A stretch of DNA of 64,000 nucleotides, from assembly GCF_042850985.1 (NCBI RefSeq), contig NZ_AP031415.1, positions 310,001 to 374,000 of the forward strand, given 5' to 3'. Below are positions 17,582 to 26,516 of this stretch, one piece after another. The position numbers were made by a program, and so were the translations under genes. Positions within the stretch are counted from its first letter, which is position 1. Every line of letters begins with the position of its first letter. The notes below the pieces were generated by a model. That model was not told where the DNA came from. It searched no databases and saw only the letters and a program-made list of their open reading frames with translations. This stretch comes from Allocoprobacillus sp002160865 (GTDB taxonomy: Bacteria; Bacillota_I; Bacilli_A; Erysipelotrichales; Coprobacillaceae).

Positions 17582-18175
17582 ATGAATTATGGGTATATAA
17601 GAGTATCATCTAAGGATCAATGTGAAGATCGTCAATTGATGGCATTAAAACAATATGATATTTGTCACAAAAATATATATGTGGATAAAATCAGTGGAAA
17701 GAGTTTTAATCGACCGCAGTATAAACGATTAATGAAAAGATTGAAAAAAGGAGATGTGCTTATGATTTTATCTATTGATAGATTGGGTAGAAATTATGAT
17801 GAAATACAAAATCAATGGCGAATCATTACAAAAATAAAACAGGCAGATATTGTTGTTTTGGATATGCCATTATTAGATACGAGGCAAAAAAATGAAAATG
17901 ATCTAACCGGTGTTTTTATTGCTGATATGGTTCTTCAAATCTTAGCCTATGTTGCTCAAGTTGAAAGAGAAAATATCAAACAACGACAAAAAGAAGGGAT
18001 TTGTGCAGCTAGACAAAGAGGTGTTGTTTTTGGTAGACCACGTAAAGATGTACCAGAGAATTTTTGGGATGTCAGAAATAAATGGCAGGAAAATGAAATA
18101 TCTTCTAGACAGGCAGCCAGAGCATTAGGTATTGCTCAAAGTACTTTTTTAAGATGGGTTGAAGAAATTTTATAA
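17582..18175 (+). CDS. Serine recombinase, resolvase/invertase type
   Basis: A 197-residue small serine recombinase. The catalytic Ser lies in YGYIRVSSKDQCEDRQ, the arginine-containing core reads LSIDRLGRNYDEI, and VERENIKQRQKEGICAARQRG begins the long helix. A short C-terminal HTH (ISSRQAARALGIAQSTFLRW) binds DNA. It stands alone with no transposase or plasmid gene beside it. The upstream 170 bp contain GTCACA and TGTGAC about 50 bp apart, which could be part of a res-type site; this is weak. It may be a remnant of a mobile element or act on a distant invertible segment. Confidence 0.92.
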   Translation: MNYGYIRVSSKDQCEDRQLMALKQYDICHKNIYVDKISGKSFNRPQYKRLMKRLKKGDVLMILSIDRLGRNYDEIQNQWRIITKIKQADIVVLDMPLLDTRQKNENDLTGVFIADMVLQILAYVAQVERENIKQRQKEGICAARQRGVVFGRPRKDVPENFWDVRNKWQENEISSRQAARALGIAQSTFLRWVEEIL

Positions 18176-18217
18176 TCGTTATAAATATGATATAATAGGA
18201 AATTAAGGAGGGGTCAT

Positions 18218-18739
18218 ATGAAAAAGACAATAATTGTTGTGGATATGCAAAACGATTTTGTGACAGGAAGTTTAGGAACAAAAGAAGCTTGTAAAACAGT
18301 TCCTGTAATTGAAAAACTGTTAAAAGAAAATCAAGAAAATCAAATTATCTTTACCCAAGACACACATCATGAGGATTATCTTTCAACGAGTGAAGGAAAA
18401 ATGTTACCTGTTGAACATTGTATGAAAGGAACAAAAGGATGGGAAATTATCCCAGAATTAAAAGAATGGACACATCAAGCTATAATGGTGGAAAAACCTA
18501 CATTTGGAAGTTTAAAATTACCTCAACTTATATCTCAGAATCAACCAGAACAAATCGTTCTTGTAGGTGTTTGCAGCGATATATGTGTGATTTCTAATGC
18601 TTTGATTTTAAAAGCATATTTCCCTGAAACGCCTATCATCGTTTATGAAAATGCTTGTGCAGGAGTCACACCAGATAAACATCAGGCAGCCATTGAAACA
18701 ATGAAAAGCTGTCAAATTGATGTTCAAACTTATTTATAG
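18218..18739 (+). CDS. Cysteine hydrolase, nicotinamidase/isochorismatase type
   Basis: A 173-residue isochorismatase-fold amidase. The catalytic Asp is in IIVVDMQNDFVTGS, the Lys in IMVEKPTFGS and the Cys in VLVGVCSDICVISNAL, where the cis-peptide and nucleophile Cys pattern matches nicotinamidases. The HxxxD metal-type region is QDTHHEDY. It probably converts nicotinamide to nicotinate in NAD salvage (PncA-like), though other amides are possible. AAGGAGGGG precedes the ATG. Confidence 0.88.
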   Translation: MKKTIIVVDMQNDFVTGSLGTKEACKTVPVIEKLLKENQENQIIFTQDTHHEDYLSTSEGKMLPVEHCMKGTKGWEIIPELKEWTHQAIMVEKPTFGSLKLPQLISQNQPEQIVLVGVCSDICVISNALILKAYFPETPIIVYENACAGVTPDKHQAAIETMKSCQIDVQTYL

Positions 18740-18748
18740 ACATATTTT

Positions 18749-18775
18749 GAAATGGCTAAAGTCATTTCTTTTTTT
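18749..18775 (+). terminator. Terminator after the nicotinamidase-like gene
   Basis: GAAATG and CATTTC pair, followed by a run of seven T. Confidence 0.7.
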
Positions 18776-18866
18776 ATAAGTAAAACTTATGGATTGGATT
18801 AGAAATTGAAATTGTTACAAAATGATAAAAATCATACAATAAGCATAACAAAGGAGGAAGCATTTT

Positions 18867-20045
18867 ATGAACGATTTTATTTTTCAAAATACAACAAAAG
18901 TTTACTTTGGTCAAAATCAATTAAAACATTTACACGAAGAAGTTTTACGTTTTGGTGATAAGATTTTAATTGCTCATGGTGGAGAATTTATTAAGAATTC
19001 TTCATTATATAGTCGAGTGATCAATGAACTTCAATCACATCATATTACTGTATATGAATTGGGGGCAGTAGAGCCTAACCCTAGACATACAACAGTCAAT
19101 CGTGGTGTGAAAATCTGTAAAGAAAATGGGATTCCAACTGTATTAGCTATAGGTGGTGGTTCGACCATTGATTGTTGTAAAGCTATTGCAGCAACAACTT
19201 TATCAAAGACCGACAATATTTGGGATTTAGTAGAAGGTAAAGAATGGAATCAAGCCTTAGCTGTCATAGCCATGCCAACAATAGCTTCAACAGGCAGTGA
19301 AATGGACAAATCATGTGTCATTGCCAATGTTGAATTAGGAGTCAAGAAGGGGATTCATGGTGAAGCTATTAGACCAAAAGTTGCCTTTTTGGATCCAACG
19401 AATACAATGACAGTTCCACCATTTCAAACAGCTTGTGGGGGATTTGATATTATGGCTCATATGTTAGATATGAATTATTTTGTAAATGCTCAAAAATATC
19501 CATTACAGTTCAATGTTGTTGAAACATTACTTAAAACAGTCAGACAACAGTTACCGATTGCTGTTCAAGAACCAGAAAATTATGAAGCAAGAGCAACGAT
19601 GTTGTGGGCAGCAAGTTGGTCATTAAATAGTTTTTGTACTTCTGGATTTCAAACGCAACCCTCTTTACATACTTTAGAACAGTTTTCAGCAACTTATGAT
19701 ATGACTCATGGTTTAGCTCTAGCAATTATTATGCCACAATGGATGAAATATTTATTGGATAGAGATGAAACAGTCATTGATGATTTTGCAAGATTTGGTG
19801 TTAATGTGATGGGTATTGAAGCAAGTGACAATAAAAAGATTGATGCTTATCAGACGATTAAGGCTCTACAATCTTTTGTTCAAGATGAACTAGGATTGCC
19901 TATGTTTTTATCACAATTGAAGATAGATGATACAAAATTTAAAGAAATGGCAGTCAAAGCTTGTGGTGGTCAAGAAATAATATCTCGAGCATATCGACCA
20001 TTAACACAAGAAGATTGTTTCAATATTTATAAAATGTGCTTATAG
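18867..20045 (+). CDS. Iron-containing alcohol dehydrogenase (butanol dehydrogenase-like)
   Basis: A 392-residue group III alcohol dehydrogenase. The NAD(P) site is AIGGGSTIDCCKAIA, the mid-region is MPTIASTGSEMDKSCVI, and the metal ligands lie in GGFDIMAHMLDM and in THGLALAIIMPQWMKYL. It reduces aldehydes or oxidises alcohols using NAD(P)H. AAAGGAGG precedes the ATG. The next gene begins 12 bases after its stop, so an SDR partner is probably made from the same transcript. Confidence 0.93.
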   Translation: MNDFIFQNTTKVYFGQNQLKHLHEEVLRFGDKILIAHGGEFIKNSSLYSRVINELQSHHITVYELGAVEPNPRHTTVNRGVKICKENGIPTVLAIGGGSTIDCCKAIAATTLSKTDNIWDLVEGKEWNQALAVIAMPTIASTGSEMDKSCVIANVELGVKKGIHGEAIRPKVAFLDPTNTMTVPPFQTACGGFDIMAHMLDMNYFVNAQKYPLQFNVVETLLKTVRQQLPIAVQEPENYEARATMLWAASWSLNSFCTSGFQTQPSLHTLEQFSATYDMTHGLALAIIMPQWMKYLLDRDETVIDDFARFGVNVMGIEASDNKKIDAYQTIKALQSFVQDELGLPMFLSQLKIDDTKFKEMAVKACGGQEIISRAYRPLTQEDCFNIYKMCL

Positions 20046-20057
20046 GAGGTAGTGAAA

Positions 20058-20885
20058 TTGAAAAATGTGATGATTGTTACAGGTGCAGGACAAATCAGTA
20101 TGGCTATCGCCAGAAGAATGGGCTATGGTCAAAAGATTATTATGGGAGATAAAAATATCAACAATGCAAAAGCTATCGCAGAAGTTATGAATAAGGCAGG
20201 ATTTGATGTTATTCCTTTTGAAATGGATTTAGCTTCTAGAAAATCTATATTAGATATGATAGATGAAGCTAAGAAATATGGACCTATAACAATGCTAATC
20301 AATGGGGCAGGTGTTTCACCAAGTCAGGCATCTATTGAAATGATTTTAAAAGTTGATTTATATGGAACAGCTGTTTTATTAGAAGAAGTTGGGAAAGTGA
20401 TTGAGCCCGGAGGTGTCGGAGTAACAATTTCTTCGCAGTCCGGACATCGTATGGAGCAATTAGGTGAATATAAAGATCGATTGTTGGCGATGACTCCAAC
20501 AGAAGAATTATTGCAATTGGATTTTTTGCAACCACATCAAATAAAAGATACTTTACATGCATACCAACTTGCAAAAAGGTGTAATGAAAAAAGAGTAATG
20601 GCTGAATCCGTCATTTGGGGTCAAAAAAGAGCCAGAATTAATTCTATTTCACCGGGCATTATTGTGACACCGTTAGCTATTGATGAATTCAATGGACCAA
20701 GAGGTGATTTTTATAAAAATATGTTTGCTTCATGTCCAGCCAAACGACCGGGCACAGCAGATGAAGTTGCCAATGTGGCGGAACTTCTTATGAGTCCACA
20801 GGGTGCTTTTATAACAGGTTCAGATTTTTTGATTGATGGTGGAGCAACAGCAAGTTATTTTTATGGTTCATTACAATCAAAGTAA
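20058..20885 (+). CDS. SDR family oxidoreductase
   Basis: A 275-residue short-chain dehydrogenase. The glycine motif is VTGAGQISMAIARRM, LINGAGVSPSQA is the NAG-like motif, and the C-terminal segment GAFITGSDFLIDGGAT is typical. The usual YxxxK pair is represented by AYQLAKRCN. I take the TTG at 20058, eight bases after GGAGG, over the GTG at 20052, which is only two bases away. The region between residues 125 and 160 is longer than usual. It is translated just after the alcohol dehydrogenase. Confidence 0.85.
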   Translation: MKNVMIVTGAGQISMAIARRMGYGQKIIMGDKNINNAKAIAEVMNKAGFDVIPFEMDLASRKSILDMIDEAKKYGPITMLINGAGVSPSQASIEMILKVDLYGTAVLLEEVGKVIEPGGVGVTISSQSGHRMEQLGEYKDRLLAMTPTEELLQLDFLQPHQIKDTLHAYQLAKRCNEKRVMAESVIWGQKRARINSISPGIIVTPLAIDEFNGPRGDFYKNMFASCPAKRPGTADEVANVAELLMSPQGAFITGSDFLIDGGATASYFYGSLQSK

Positions 20886-21160
20886 AAGATATTTATTTTA
20901 TGATATAGATGATTTGACTATTCTTTTTCGTTATAGCAGATTTCTATATTGATATTGTACAAAAAGAATAAGAATCATTAAAATGAATGATGGAAGAAAG
21001 ATAAAACATTCTATAAGTTTAAAAATGAAAATGATAAAAAAATGATAGGAATGTGATGATACTTATTTGTGCTAGAGAACTTTTTGAAAAGACTATCAAA
21101 ATGATAAATCAATTTCAATATATGAATAAAAGTGCTGATATATAAGAGGAGGTTTAAACA

Positions 21161-22141
21161 ATGGAAAAAAGAAGATTAGGACAAACAGATATGTATGTTA
21201 ATATGGTTGGACTTGGATGTATGGGACTATCTCATGCCAGTGGAACACCTGTTGCTAGAGAAGAAGCCATTCATATTTTACAGGAAGCACATCATATAGG
21301 TTATGATTTATATGATACAGCTGAATGTTATACGGGTATTTATCTTGATGGAAGTATTAGTCATAATGAAGAAATTGTTGGCGAAGCTGTGAAAAACTTT
21401 AGAGATGAGATTGTTCTGTGTACAAAATTTGGTGTAACACACAAAGGTAATCACTTAGAATTAGACAGTTCACCACAAAAGATTAGAGAATCTATCGAAG
21501 GATCATTAAAAAGATTGCAAACAAATTATATTGATATTTATTATCAACATAGAATTGATCCTCAAGTAGAACCAGAAATTGTTGCAGGTGTGATGAAAGA
21601 ACTCATTCAAGAAGGAAAAATCAAAGCTTGGGGAATTAGTGAAGTGAATGAAGACTATTTAAGAAGGGCACATGCTATCTGTCCAGTGACTGTTATTCAA
21701 AATAGATATTCAATGATGGCTAGATGGCATGAACATTTAATAAATGTTTGTCAAGAATTAGGAATCACATATATTGCTTTTTCGCCATTAGCTAATGGTG
21801 CATTAACAGGAGCTTATCATTCTCAAGCAGATTTTAAAGATGATAAGCAGGATTTTAGAAGAAATATGCCACAATATAGTGAAACAGGTATGATAAAAAC
21901 AAATCAATTGTTAAAAATAGTAAGTGAGCTTGCTAAAAAATATAACGCTACAAATGCTCAAATATCTTTAGCGTGGATGTTGTCTAAATTCGATAATCTT
22001 ATTCCTATTCCGGGTTCTAGAAAAATAGACAGACTAGCATCAAATTTTGCGGCTGGAAACATTCATCTTTCTTATGAAGATATCGAAATAATTGATTATC
22101 AATTAGAACATATGGAATTTGAAGTTTTTGGTGGACATTAA
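21161..22141 (+). CDS. Aldo/keto reductase
   Basis: A 326-residue aldo/keto reductase. The catalytic set is visible: Asp and Tyr in YDLYDTAECYTG, Lys in VLCTKFGV and His in DIYYQHRIDP. The cofactor end is LIPIPGSRKIDRLASNFAA. It resembles YhdN-type enzymes that reduce aldehydes with NADPH. AGAGGAGG precedes the ATG. The 275-bp region before it holds no gene, only AT-rich sequence. Confidence 0.93.
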   Translation: MEKRRLGQTDMYVNMVGLGCMGLSHASGTPVAREEAIHILQEAHHIGYDLYDTAECYTGIYLDGSISHNEEIVGEAVKNFRDEIVLCTKFGVTHKGNHLELDSSPQKIRESIEGSLKRLQTNYIDIYYQHRIDPQVEPEIVAGVMKELIQEGKIKAWGISEVNEDYLRRAHAICPVTVIQNRYSMMARWHEHLINVCQELGITYIAFSPLANGALTGAYHSQADFKDDKQDFRRNMPQYSETGMIKTNQLLKIVSELAKKYNATNAQISLAWMLSKFDNLIPIPGSRKIDRLASNFAAGNIHLSYEDIEIIDYQLEHMEFEVFGGH

Positions 22142-22186
22142 ATCATAGAGAGTTATAACATCAATTCATTTTATAAAAATATAATA

Positions 22187-22222
22187 AATAGAGAGTATGA
22201 TTTCATATTCTCTATTATTTTT
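22187..22222 (+). terminator. Terminator after the aldo/keto reductase gene
   Basis: A 13-bp stem (AATAGAGAGTATG / CATATTCTCTATT, one wobble) with a 4-nt loop, then ATTTTTC. Confidence 0.8.
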
Positions 22223-22337
22223 CTAAAAAAATAAAATTCACAGACAAAGCATAATTATCATAAACAATTAGCAACATATATAGTCATGGTATTTTATTTA
22301 TGCAAATGGTATAATAAAACAAGAAAGGGTGATAAGC

Positions 22338-23900
22338 ATGGGAATCTATTTAAATCCAACCAATCAAAATTTTTATGAAGCAGTCAATAAGGAAATATAT
22401 GTTGACAAGTCATTGCTTATTCAACATATTGAATATTTAAGAAATAAGATCAATAAATATATTTGTGTATCAAGACCAAGACGTTTTGGAAAGAGTACAG
22501 ATGCTAATATGCTTGTTGCCTATTACTCTAAAGGTTGTGATTCTCATCATATTTTTGATTCACTCAAAATCAGTCAAACTGATTATTATTTAGAACATCT
22601 TAACCAGCATCATGTCATTCATATTAATATGCAAAGCTTTTTAAGCAATACACACAATATTGATAAAATGATCCAATTACTAACAATAAGAATTTTAAAT
22701 GAGCTCAAACAGGAATATTCGGTCACTTTCTTTGATGAAACAAATCTTTCATTATCTCTAGAAGATATCTACGTATCCACAAAAGATCAATTTATTTTTA
22801 TCATAGATGAATGGGATTGTATATTTAGAGAATATGTTCAAGATAAAGAAGCACAAAAACAATATCTTGATTTCTTAAGAAACCTATTGAAAGATCATCC
22901 ATATGTAGAACTTGCTTATATGACAGGGATATTGCCTATTAAAAAATATGGCACACACAGTGCCTTAAATATGTTTAAGGAAATATCCATGTTGAATGCA
23001 ACACCTTTAGAATCTTTTATGGGATTTACTGAACAGGAAGTTTATGATTTATGCTTAAAATACAATATGGATTATAATGAGATGAAACAATGGTATGATG
23101 GCTATCGCATGTCCAATGATATTTCTGTCTACAATCATCGCTCTGTTGTTTATGCTCTTATGGACAGAAAGTATGAAAACTATTGGACATCAACAGAAAC
23201 TTATGAAGCCCTGCAAGTTTATATAGATATGAACTTTGATGACTTGAAAGATAATATCGTTCAATTATTGTCAGGAGAGAGTGTAGATGTTAATACAAGC
23301 AAGTTCCAAAATGATATGACAACGTTCAAGTCAAAGGATGATGTCTTAACACTTCTAATACATCTTGGATATCTGGGATATAATAATTCAGATCATACCT
23401 GCTATATTCCTAACAAAGAAGTATCAACAAGCTTTATTGATTCCATAGAAGATTCAAACTGGGAAGAAACGACAAAGGCATTATTAAATAGTCGTGAATT
23501 ATTAGAGGCAACATGGAGAAAAGATGAAGAAGCCGTTGCAAGATATATCGAAGAAGCCCATCTCAACACAGCAATACTAACTTACAACAATGAAAATGCT
23601 TTGTCATATACACTTGCTTTAGCATATATCTATGCCAAAAATCATTACACAATGATAAGAGAAATGCCTACTGGAAAAGGTTTTGCGGATGTTGTTTTGA
23701 TTCCATATCGAGATAAGCCAGCTATGATTATAGAGCTGAAATGGAATCAAGAAGTCAAGACAGCGATAGATCAGATCAAAGAAAAGAAATATCCAAAAGG
23801 ATTAGAGAAGTATAAAGATAACTTACTGATTGTTGGAATCAGTTATGACAAGAAAACAAAGAAACATACATGTCATATAGAAGAAATGAAGGCTCGTTAA
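22338..23900 (+). CDS. AAA-ATPase-like protein with PD-(D/E)XK nuclease domain (DUF1703 type)
   Basis: A 520-residue protein. The N-terminal part has a Walker A-like motif in CVSRPRRFGKSTDANML and a Walker B in FIFIIDEWDCIF; the C-terminal part has the PD-(D/E)XK pattern FADVVLIPYRDKPAMIIELKW. This AAA-ATPase_like plus DUF1703 family is common and often multicopy in gut bacteria; its function is unknown, with a mobile or defence role suspected. I start at ATG 22338 rather than GTG 22329. Base composition is like the neighbours. A terminator overlaps its stop. Confidence 0.9.
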   Translation: MGIYLNPTNQNFYEAVNKEIYVDKSLLIQHIEYLRNKINKYICVSRPRRFGKSTDANMLVAYYSKGCDSHHIFDSLKISQTDYYLEHLNQHHVIHINMQSFLSNTHNIDKMIQLLTIRILNELKQEYSVTFFDETNLSLSLEDIYVSTKDQFIFIIDEWDCIFREYVQDKEAQKQYLDFLRNLLKDHPYVELAYMTGILPIKKYGTHSALNMFKEISMLNATPLESFMGFTEQEVYDLCLKYNMDYNEMKQWYDGYRMSNDISVYNHRSVVYALMDRKYENYWTSTETYEALQVYIDMNFDDLKDNIVQLLSGESVDVNTSKFQNDMTTFKSKDDVLTLLIHLGYLGYNNSDHTCYIPNKEVSTSFIDSIEDSNWEETTKALLNSRELLEATWRKDEEAVARYIEEAHLNTAILTYNNENALSYTLALAYIYAKNHYTMIREMPTGKGFADVVLIPYRDKPAMIIELKWNQEVKTAIDQIKEKKYPKGLEKYKDNLLIVGISYDKKTKKHTCHIEEMKAR

Positions 23901-23916
23901 AAAGTGAGCCTTTTGT
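23890..23916 (+). terminator. Terminator overlapping the stop of the AAA/nuclease gene
   Basis: AAGGCTC / GAGCCTT stem with TTTTG after it; the stop codon lies in the loop. Confidence 0.75.
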
Positions 23917-24034
23917 GAGTTTTCATTTATTCTCAAATGTGAAAAATGAACTTAGAAAATATTGGATAAAAGATGAAATATTGGTCAGTTGTTTGATAAA
24001 GTCTTTTTTGATAAAATGAAATTAGAGGTGAGAA

Positions 24035-24922
24035 ATGATGCTACTGAAACAAATGAAGTATTTTATTACAATTGCAGAATGTGGAAGTTTTACAGAAGCT
24101 GCTATACAGTGCTATATTTCTCAATCTGCAATTTCTCAACAAATCCGATCATTAGAAGCTGATTTACAAGTACAATTGTTGATAAGGCAAAAAAGGCATA
24201 TTGAATTAACGGAAGCAGGAAAATATTTTTATCGTCATGCGAAAGCTATTTTAAAAGAAGTAGAACACATAACTGAAGAAACAAAAAGATTAGGAGAAGA
24301 TCATGAATTAGCTTTAAGAATTGGATATCCTAAAAACTTTAGTTTGCATGAACTTCAACAAGCGATTACTCAGTTTTATGATTTATATTCAGAAGTTAAG
24401 ATTTCTATTGTGAGTGGGACACATGAAGAATTGTATGAACTTTTATTACAAGGAAAAATAGATTTAAAAGTCAGTGAACAAAGAAGAACCTATAATCAAG
24501 ATTATTATAATGATGAACTAAAATATAGTGAATCATATGTGGAAATAGCATCTGTTCATCCTATGGCTAAAAAACCAATACTAACAACAGAAGATTTAAA
24601 ATCTATGTCATGTATATTGGTTGTATCTAAAGGTTATGAACAATCAGAAAAGAATTTTTATGAAAAGGATTTAGGTTTATCACATCAATTTTTATATGTG
24701 GATTCTTTGGAACAGGCACGTTTGATGGTGGTAGGGAATCGAGGATATTTACCAATTGATGTGATGGGGCATATGGATATACCTGTAAAAGGTATCAAAA
24801 GGATTCCACTTTATAAAAATGGAAAACCAATTCAAAGGAATTATTTTGTATGCTGGAATAAAAGGAATACAAATTATTATATTGAGGAATTTGCCGAAAT
24901 ATTGAAAAATATTTTTAATTAA
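24035..24922 (+). CDS. LysR family transcriptional regulator
   Basis: A 295-residue LysR regulator. The HTH reads FITIAECGSFTEAAIQCYISQSA split over the first 40 residues, followed by ISQQIRSLEADLQVQLLIR. The effector domain includes LRIGYPKNFSLHELQQAI. ATG codons at 24035 and 24038 both follow GAGGTGAG; the second is better spaced. The next gene, a flavin reductase-type protein in the same direction, has the same promoter element found next to the LysR/AEC pair at 4.1 kb, so the two LysR systems are probably related. Confidence 0.92.
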   Translation: MMLLKQMKYFITIAECGSFTEAAIQCYISQSAISQQIRSLEADLQVQLLIRQKRHIELTEAGKYFYRHAKAILKEVEHITEETKRLGEDHELALRIGYPKNFSLHELQQAITQFYDLYSEVKISIVSGTHEELYELLLQGKIDLKVSEQRRTYNQDYYNDELKYSESYVEIASVHPMAKKPILTTEDLKSMSCILVVSKGYEQSEKNFYEKDLGLSHQFLYVDSLEQARLMVVGNRGYLPIDVMGHMDIPVKGIKRIPLYKNGKPIQRNYFVCWNKRNTNYYIEEFAEILKNIFN

Positions 24923-24952
24923 TAGAAGATTGCTCAGAAATTGGTTTTTATT

Positions 24953-25006
24953 ATACCTAAAAGGTATTGCTAGAGATAAAATATAAGTATTAGACATAGG
25001 TTGGAT
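24953..25006 (+). promoter_or_regulatory. Putative LysR operator and promoter element, copy 2
   Basis: A small palindrome ATACC-TAAAA-GGTAT (24953-24967) is followed by the 31-bp element at 24976-25006 (ATAAAATATAAGTATT and more) that matches copy 1 at 4145-4175 in 27 positions. It sits just before the reductase gene. The regulatory role is inferred. Confidence 0.5.
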
Positions 25007-25035
25007 ACAGGGCTATGATAATGATGAGGGGTGAA

Positions 25036-25578
25036 ATGAATATGAAAATATTGATCATAAAAGGAAGTCCTCATATCAAAGGTTCTTCCAATCTTCTAAC
25101 AAGTCAATTTATAAAAGGGGTTCAAGAAAATCATCATGAGGTTACAGAATTTGATGTTGCACATCATCATATAGCGCCTTGTTTAGGATGTGAACATTGT
25201 GGCATGGATGGACCTTGTGTACAAAAAGATGATATGAATGAATTAAAGGAATTGATGTTAAGTCATGATGTGATTGTTTTTGTATCGCCATTATATTATT
25301 TTGGTATTTCTGCACAGTTAAAAGCCGCTATCGATCGTATTTATAGTTTTACAATGAAATTATCCTCAATGCATAAAAAGACAGTTTTTATTTGTGCCGC
25401 ATGGAATAGTTCAAAGAGAACAATGGATGCTGTGGAAGCACATTATCAGGCATTGGTTGATTACATGCATTTTGAAGATTTAGGTATGATTCTCGCTACT
25501 GGCTGTGGAACACCGTCTATGACATCACATTCTGCTTTTATGAAACAGGCATATGAATTAGGAAAAAGTATTGATTAA
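25036..25578 (+). CDS. NAD(P)H-dependent FMN reductase / flavodoxin-fold protein
   Basis: A protein of about 180 residues with the NADPH-dependent FMN reductase fold. The FMN phosphate loop is LIIKGSPHIKGSSNLL, the CxxC-type segment is CLGCEHCGMDGPCVQKDD, and FVSPLYYFGISAQLKAAIDR is the second flavin-contact region. Starts at 25036 or 25042 both fit the AGGGGTGA ribosome binding site. It follows a LysR gene, with a matching promoter element, and ends in a terminator. The electron acceptor is unknown. Confidence 0.9.
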   Translation: MNMKILIIKGSPHIKGSSNLLTSQFIKGVQENHHEVTEFDVAHHHIAPCLGCEHCGMDGPCVQKDDMNELKELMLSHDVIVFVSPLYYFGISAQLKAAIDRIYSFTMKLSSMHKKTVFICAAWNSSKRTMDAVEAHYQALVDYMHFEDLGMILATGCGTPSMTSHSAFMKQAYELGKSID

Positions 25579-25606
25579 GACTCTTGAAATCATCAGAGTC
25601 TTTTCT
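25577..25606 (+). terminator. Terminator after the flavin reductase gene
   Basis: AAGACTCT / AGAGTCTT stem followed by TTCTTT. Confidence 0.75.
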
Positions 25607-25679
25607 TTATAATAAAATAAATGGTAAGGATAATGAGAATGATTTTTAATCAAGTTCAACGCAGAAAGAAGGAATGGTT

Positions 25680-26444
25680 ATGCAAAAGATATTTTTCTTT
25701 GATATTGATGGGACATTAGCTATTCATGGGGTTATCCCTGAAAGTAATTTAAAAGCATTACAATTATTGAAAGAACGTGGCTATTATACATTTATTTGTA
25801 CAGGAAGATCGCCTTTCTATGCACAAAATCTGTTTGCCAATCTTGTGGATGGGTTGATTACATGTAATGGCAGATATATTTTATATCATCATCAAAAATT
25901 ACATGGTGAGGCATTTTCAAAGGAAGAATTATATGATTATCAGGAGAAAATAAAAAAATTAGAAGCTGGAGCTATGTTTGTGTCTGATAATGTTGCAGTG
26001 CCTTATTTATTAGATGAAAAGCAGATACAAGAAATACAAAAAGAATATGGAAAACAACATATTCAATTGTTACCAAAGGATTTATCTTTCTATACGTTTG
26101 ATTTGTTTTATGATAGTCTTTCAAAAAGGGATGAACTGATTGAGGCTTTTCAAAAAGAACTTGTAATTAATGATCATGGTGGACATGGTTCATGTGATTG
26201 TTCTACTATTGGTTTTGATAAAGGTGACGGAATTGCATATCTTTTAAATCATTTTCATATTGATAAAGCAAATGCCTATGCTTTTGGTGATGGTTATAAT
26301 GATCAGGCAATGTTTAGAGAAGTAGGTCATGCCATTGCAATGGGGAATGCAGTAGAAGAATTAAAACAAAAAGCGACATATATTACCGATTCTATTGATT
26401 GTGATGGGATTATGAAAGCTTTAATCCATGAAGGAATAGCATAA
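25680..26444 (+). CDS. Cof-type HAD hydrolase
   Basis: A 254-residue HAD phosphatase. Motif I is IFFFDIDGTLAIHG, motif II lies in YTFICTGRSPFYA, motif III in the Lys of GFDKGDGIAYLL, and motif IV is FGDGYNDQAMF. I start at ATG 25680, seven bases after GAAGG; the ATG at 25674 is too close. The cap residues SDNVAVPYLL are Cof-like. Substrate unknown. A terminator overlaps the stop region. Confidence 0.93.
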   Translation: MQKIFFFDIDGTLAIHGVIPESNLKALQLLKERGYYTFICTGRSPFYAQNLFANLVDGLITCNGRYILYHHQKLHGEAFSKEELYDYQEKIKKLEAGAMFVSDNVAVPYLLDEKQIQEIQKEYGKQHIQLLPKDLSFYTFDLFYDSLSKRDELIEAFQKELVINDHGGHGSCDCSTIGFDKGDGIAYLLNHFHIDKANAYAFGDGYNDQAMFREVGHAIAMGNAVEELKQKATYITDSIDCDGIMKALIHEGIA

Positions 26445-26459
26445 AGTTATTCCTTTTTG
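26431..26459 (+). terminator. Terminator after the HAD gene
   Basis: AAGGAATA / TATTCCTT stem with TTT after it, just before the yybS-like operon. Confidence 0.75.
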
Positions 26460-26516
26460 CATAAATGATTTCTTTTATGCTATAATAGCGATACTTGAAA
26501 AGAAAGGATCATCCAT

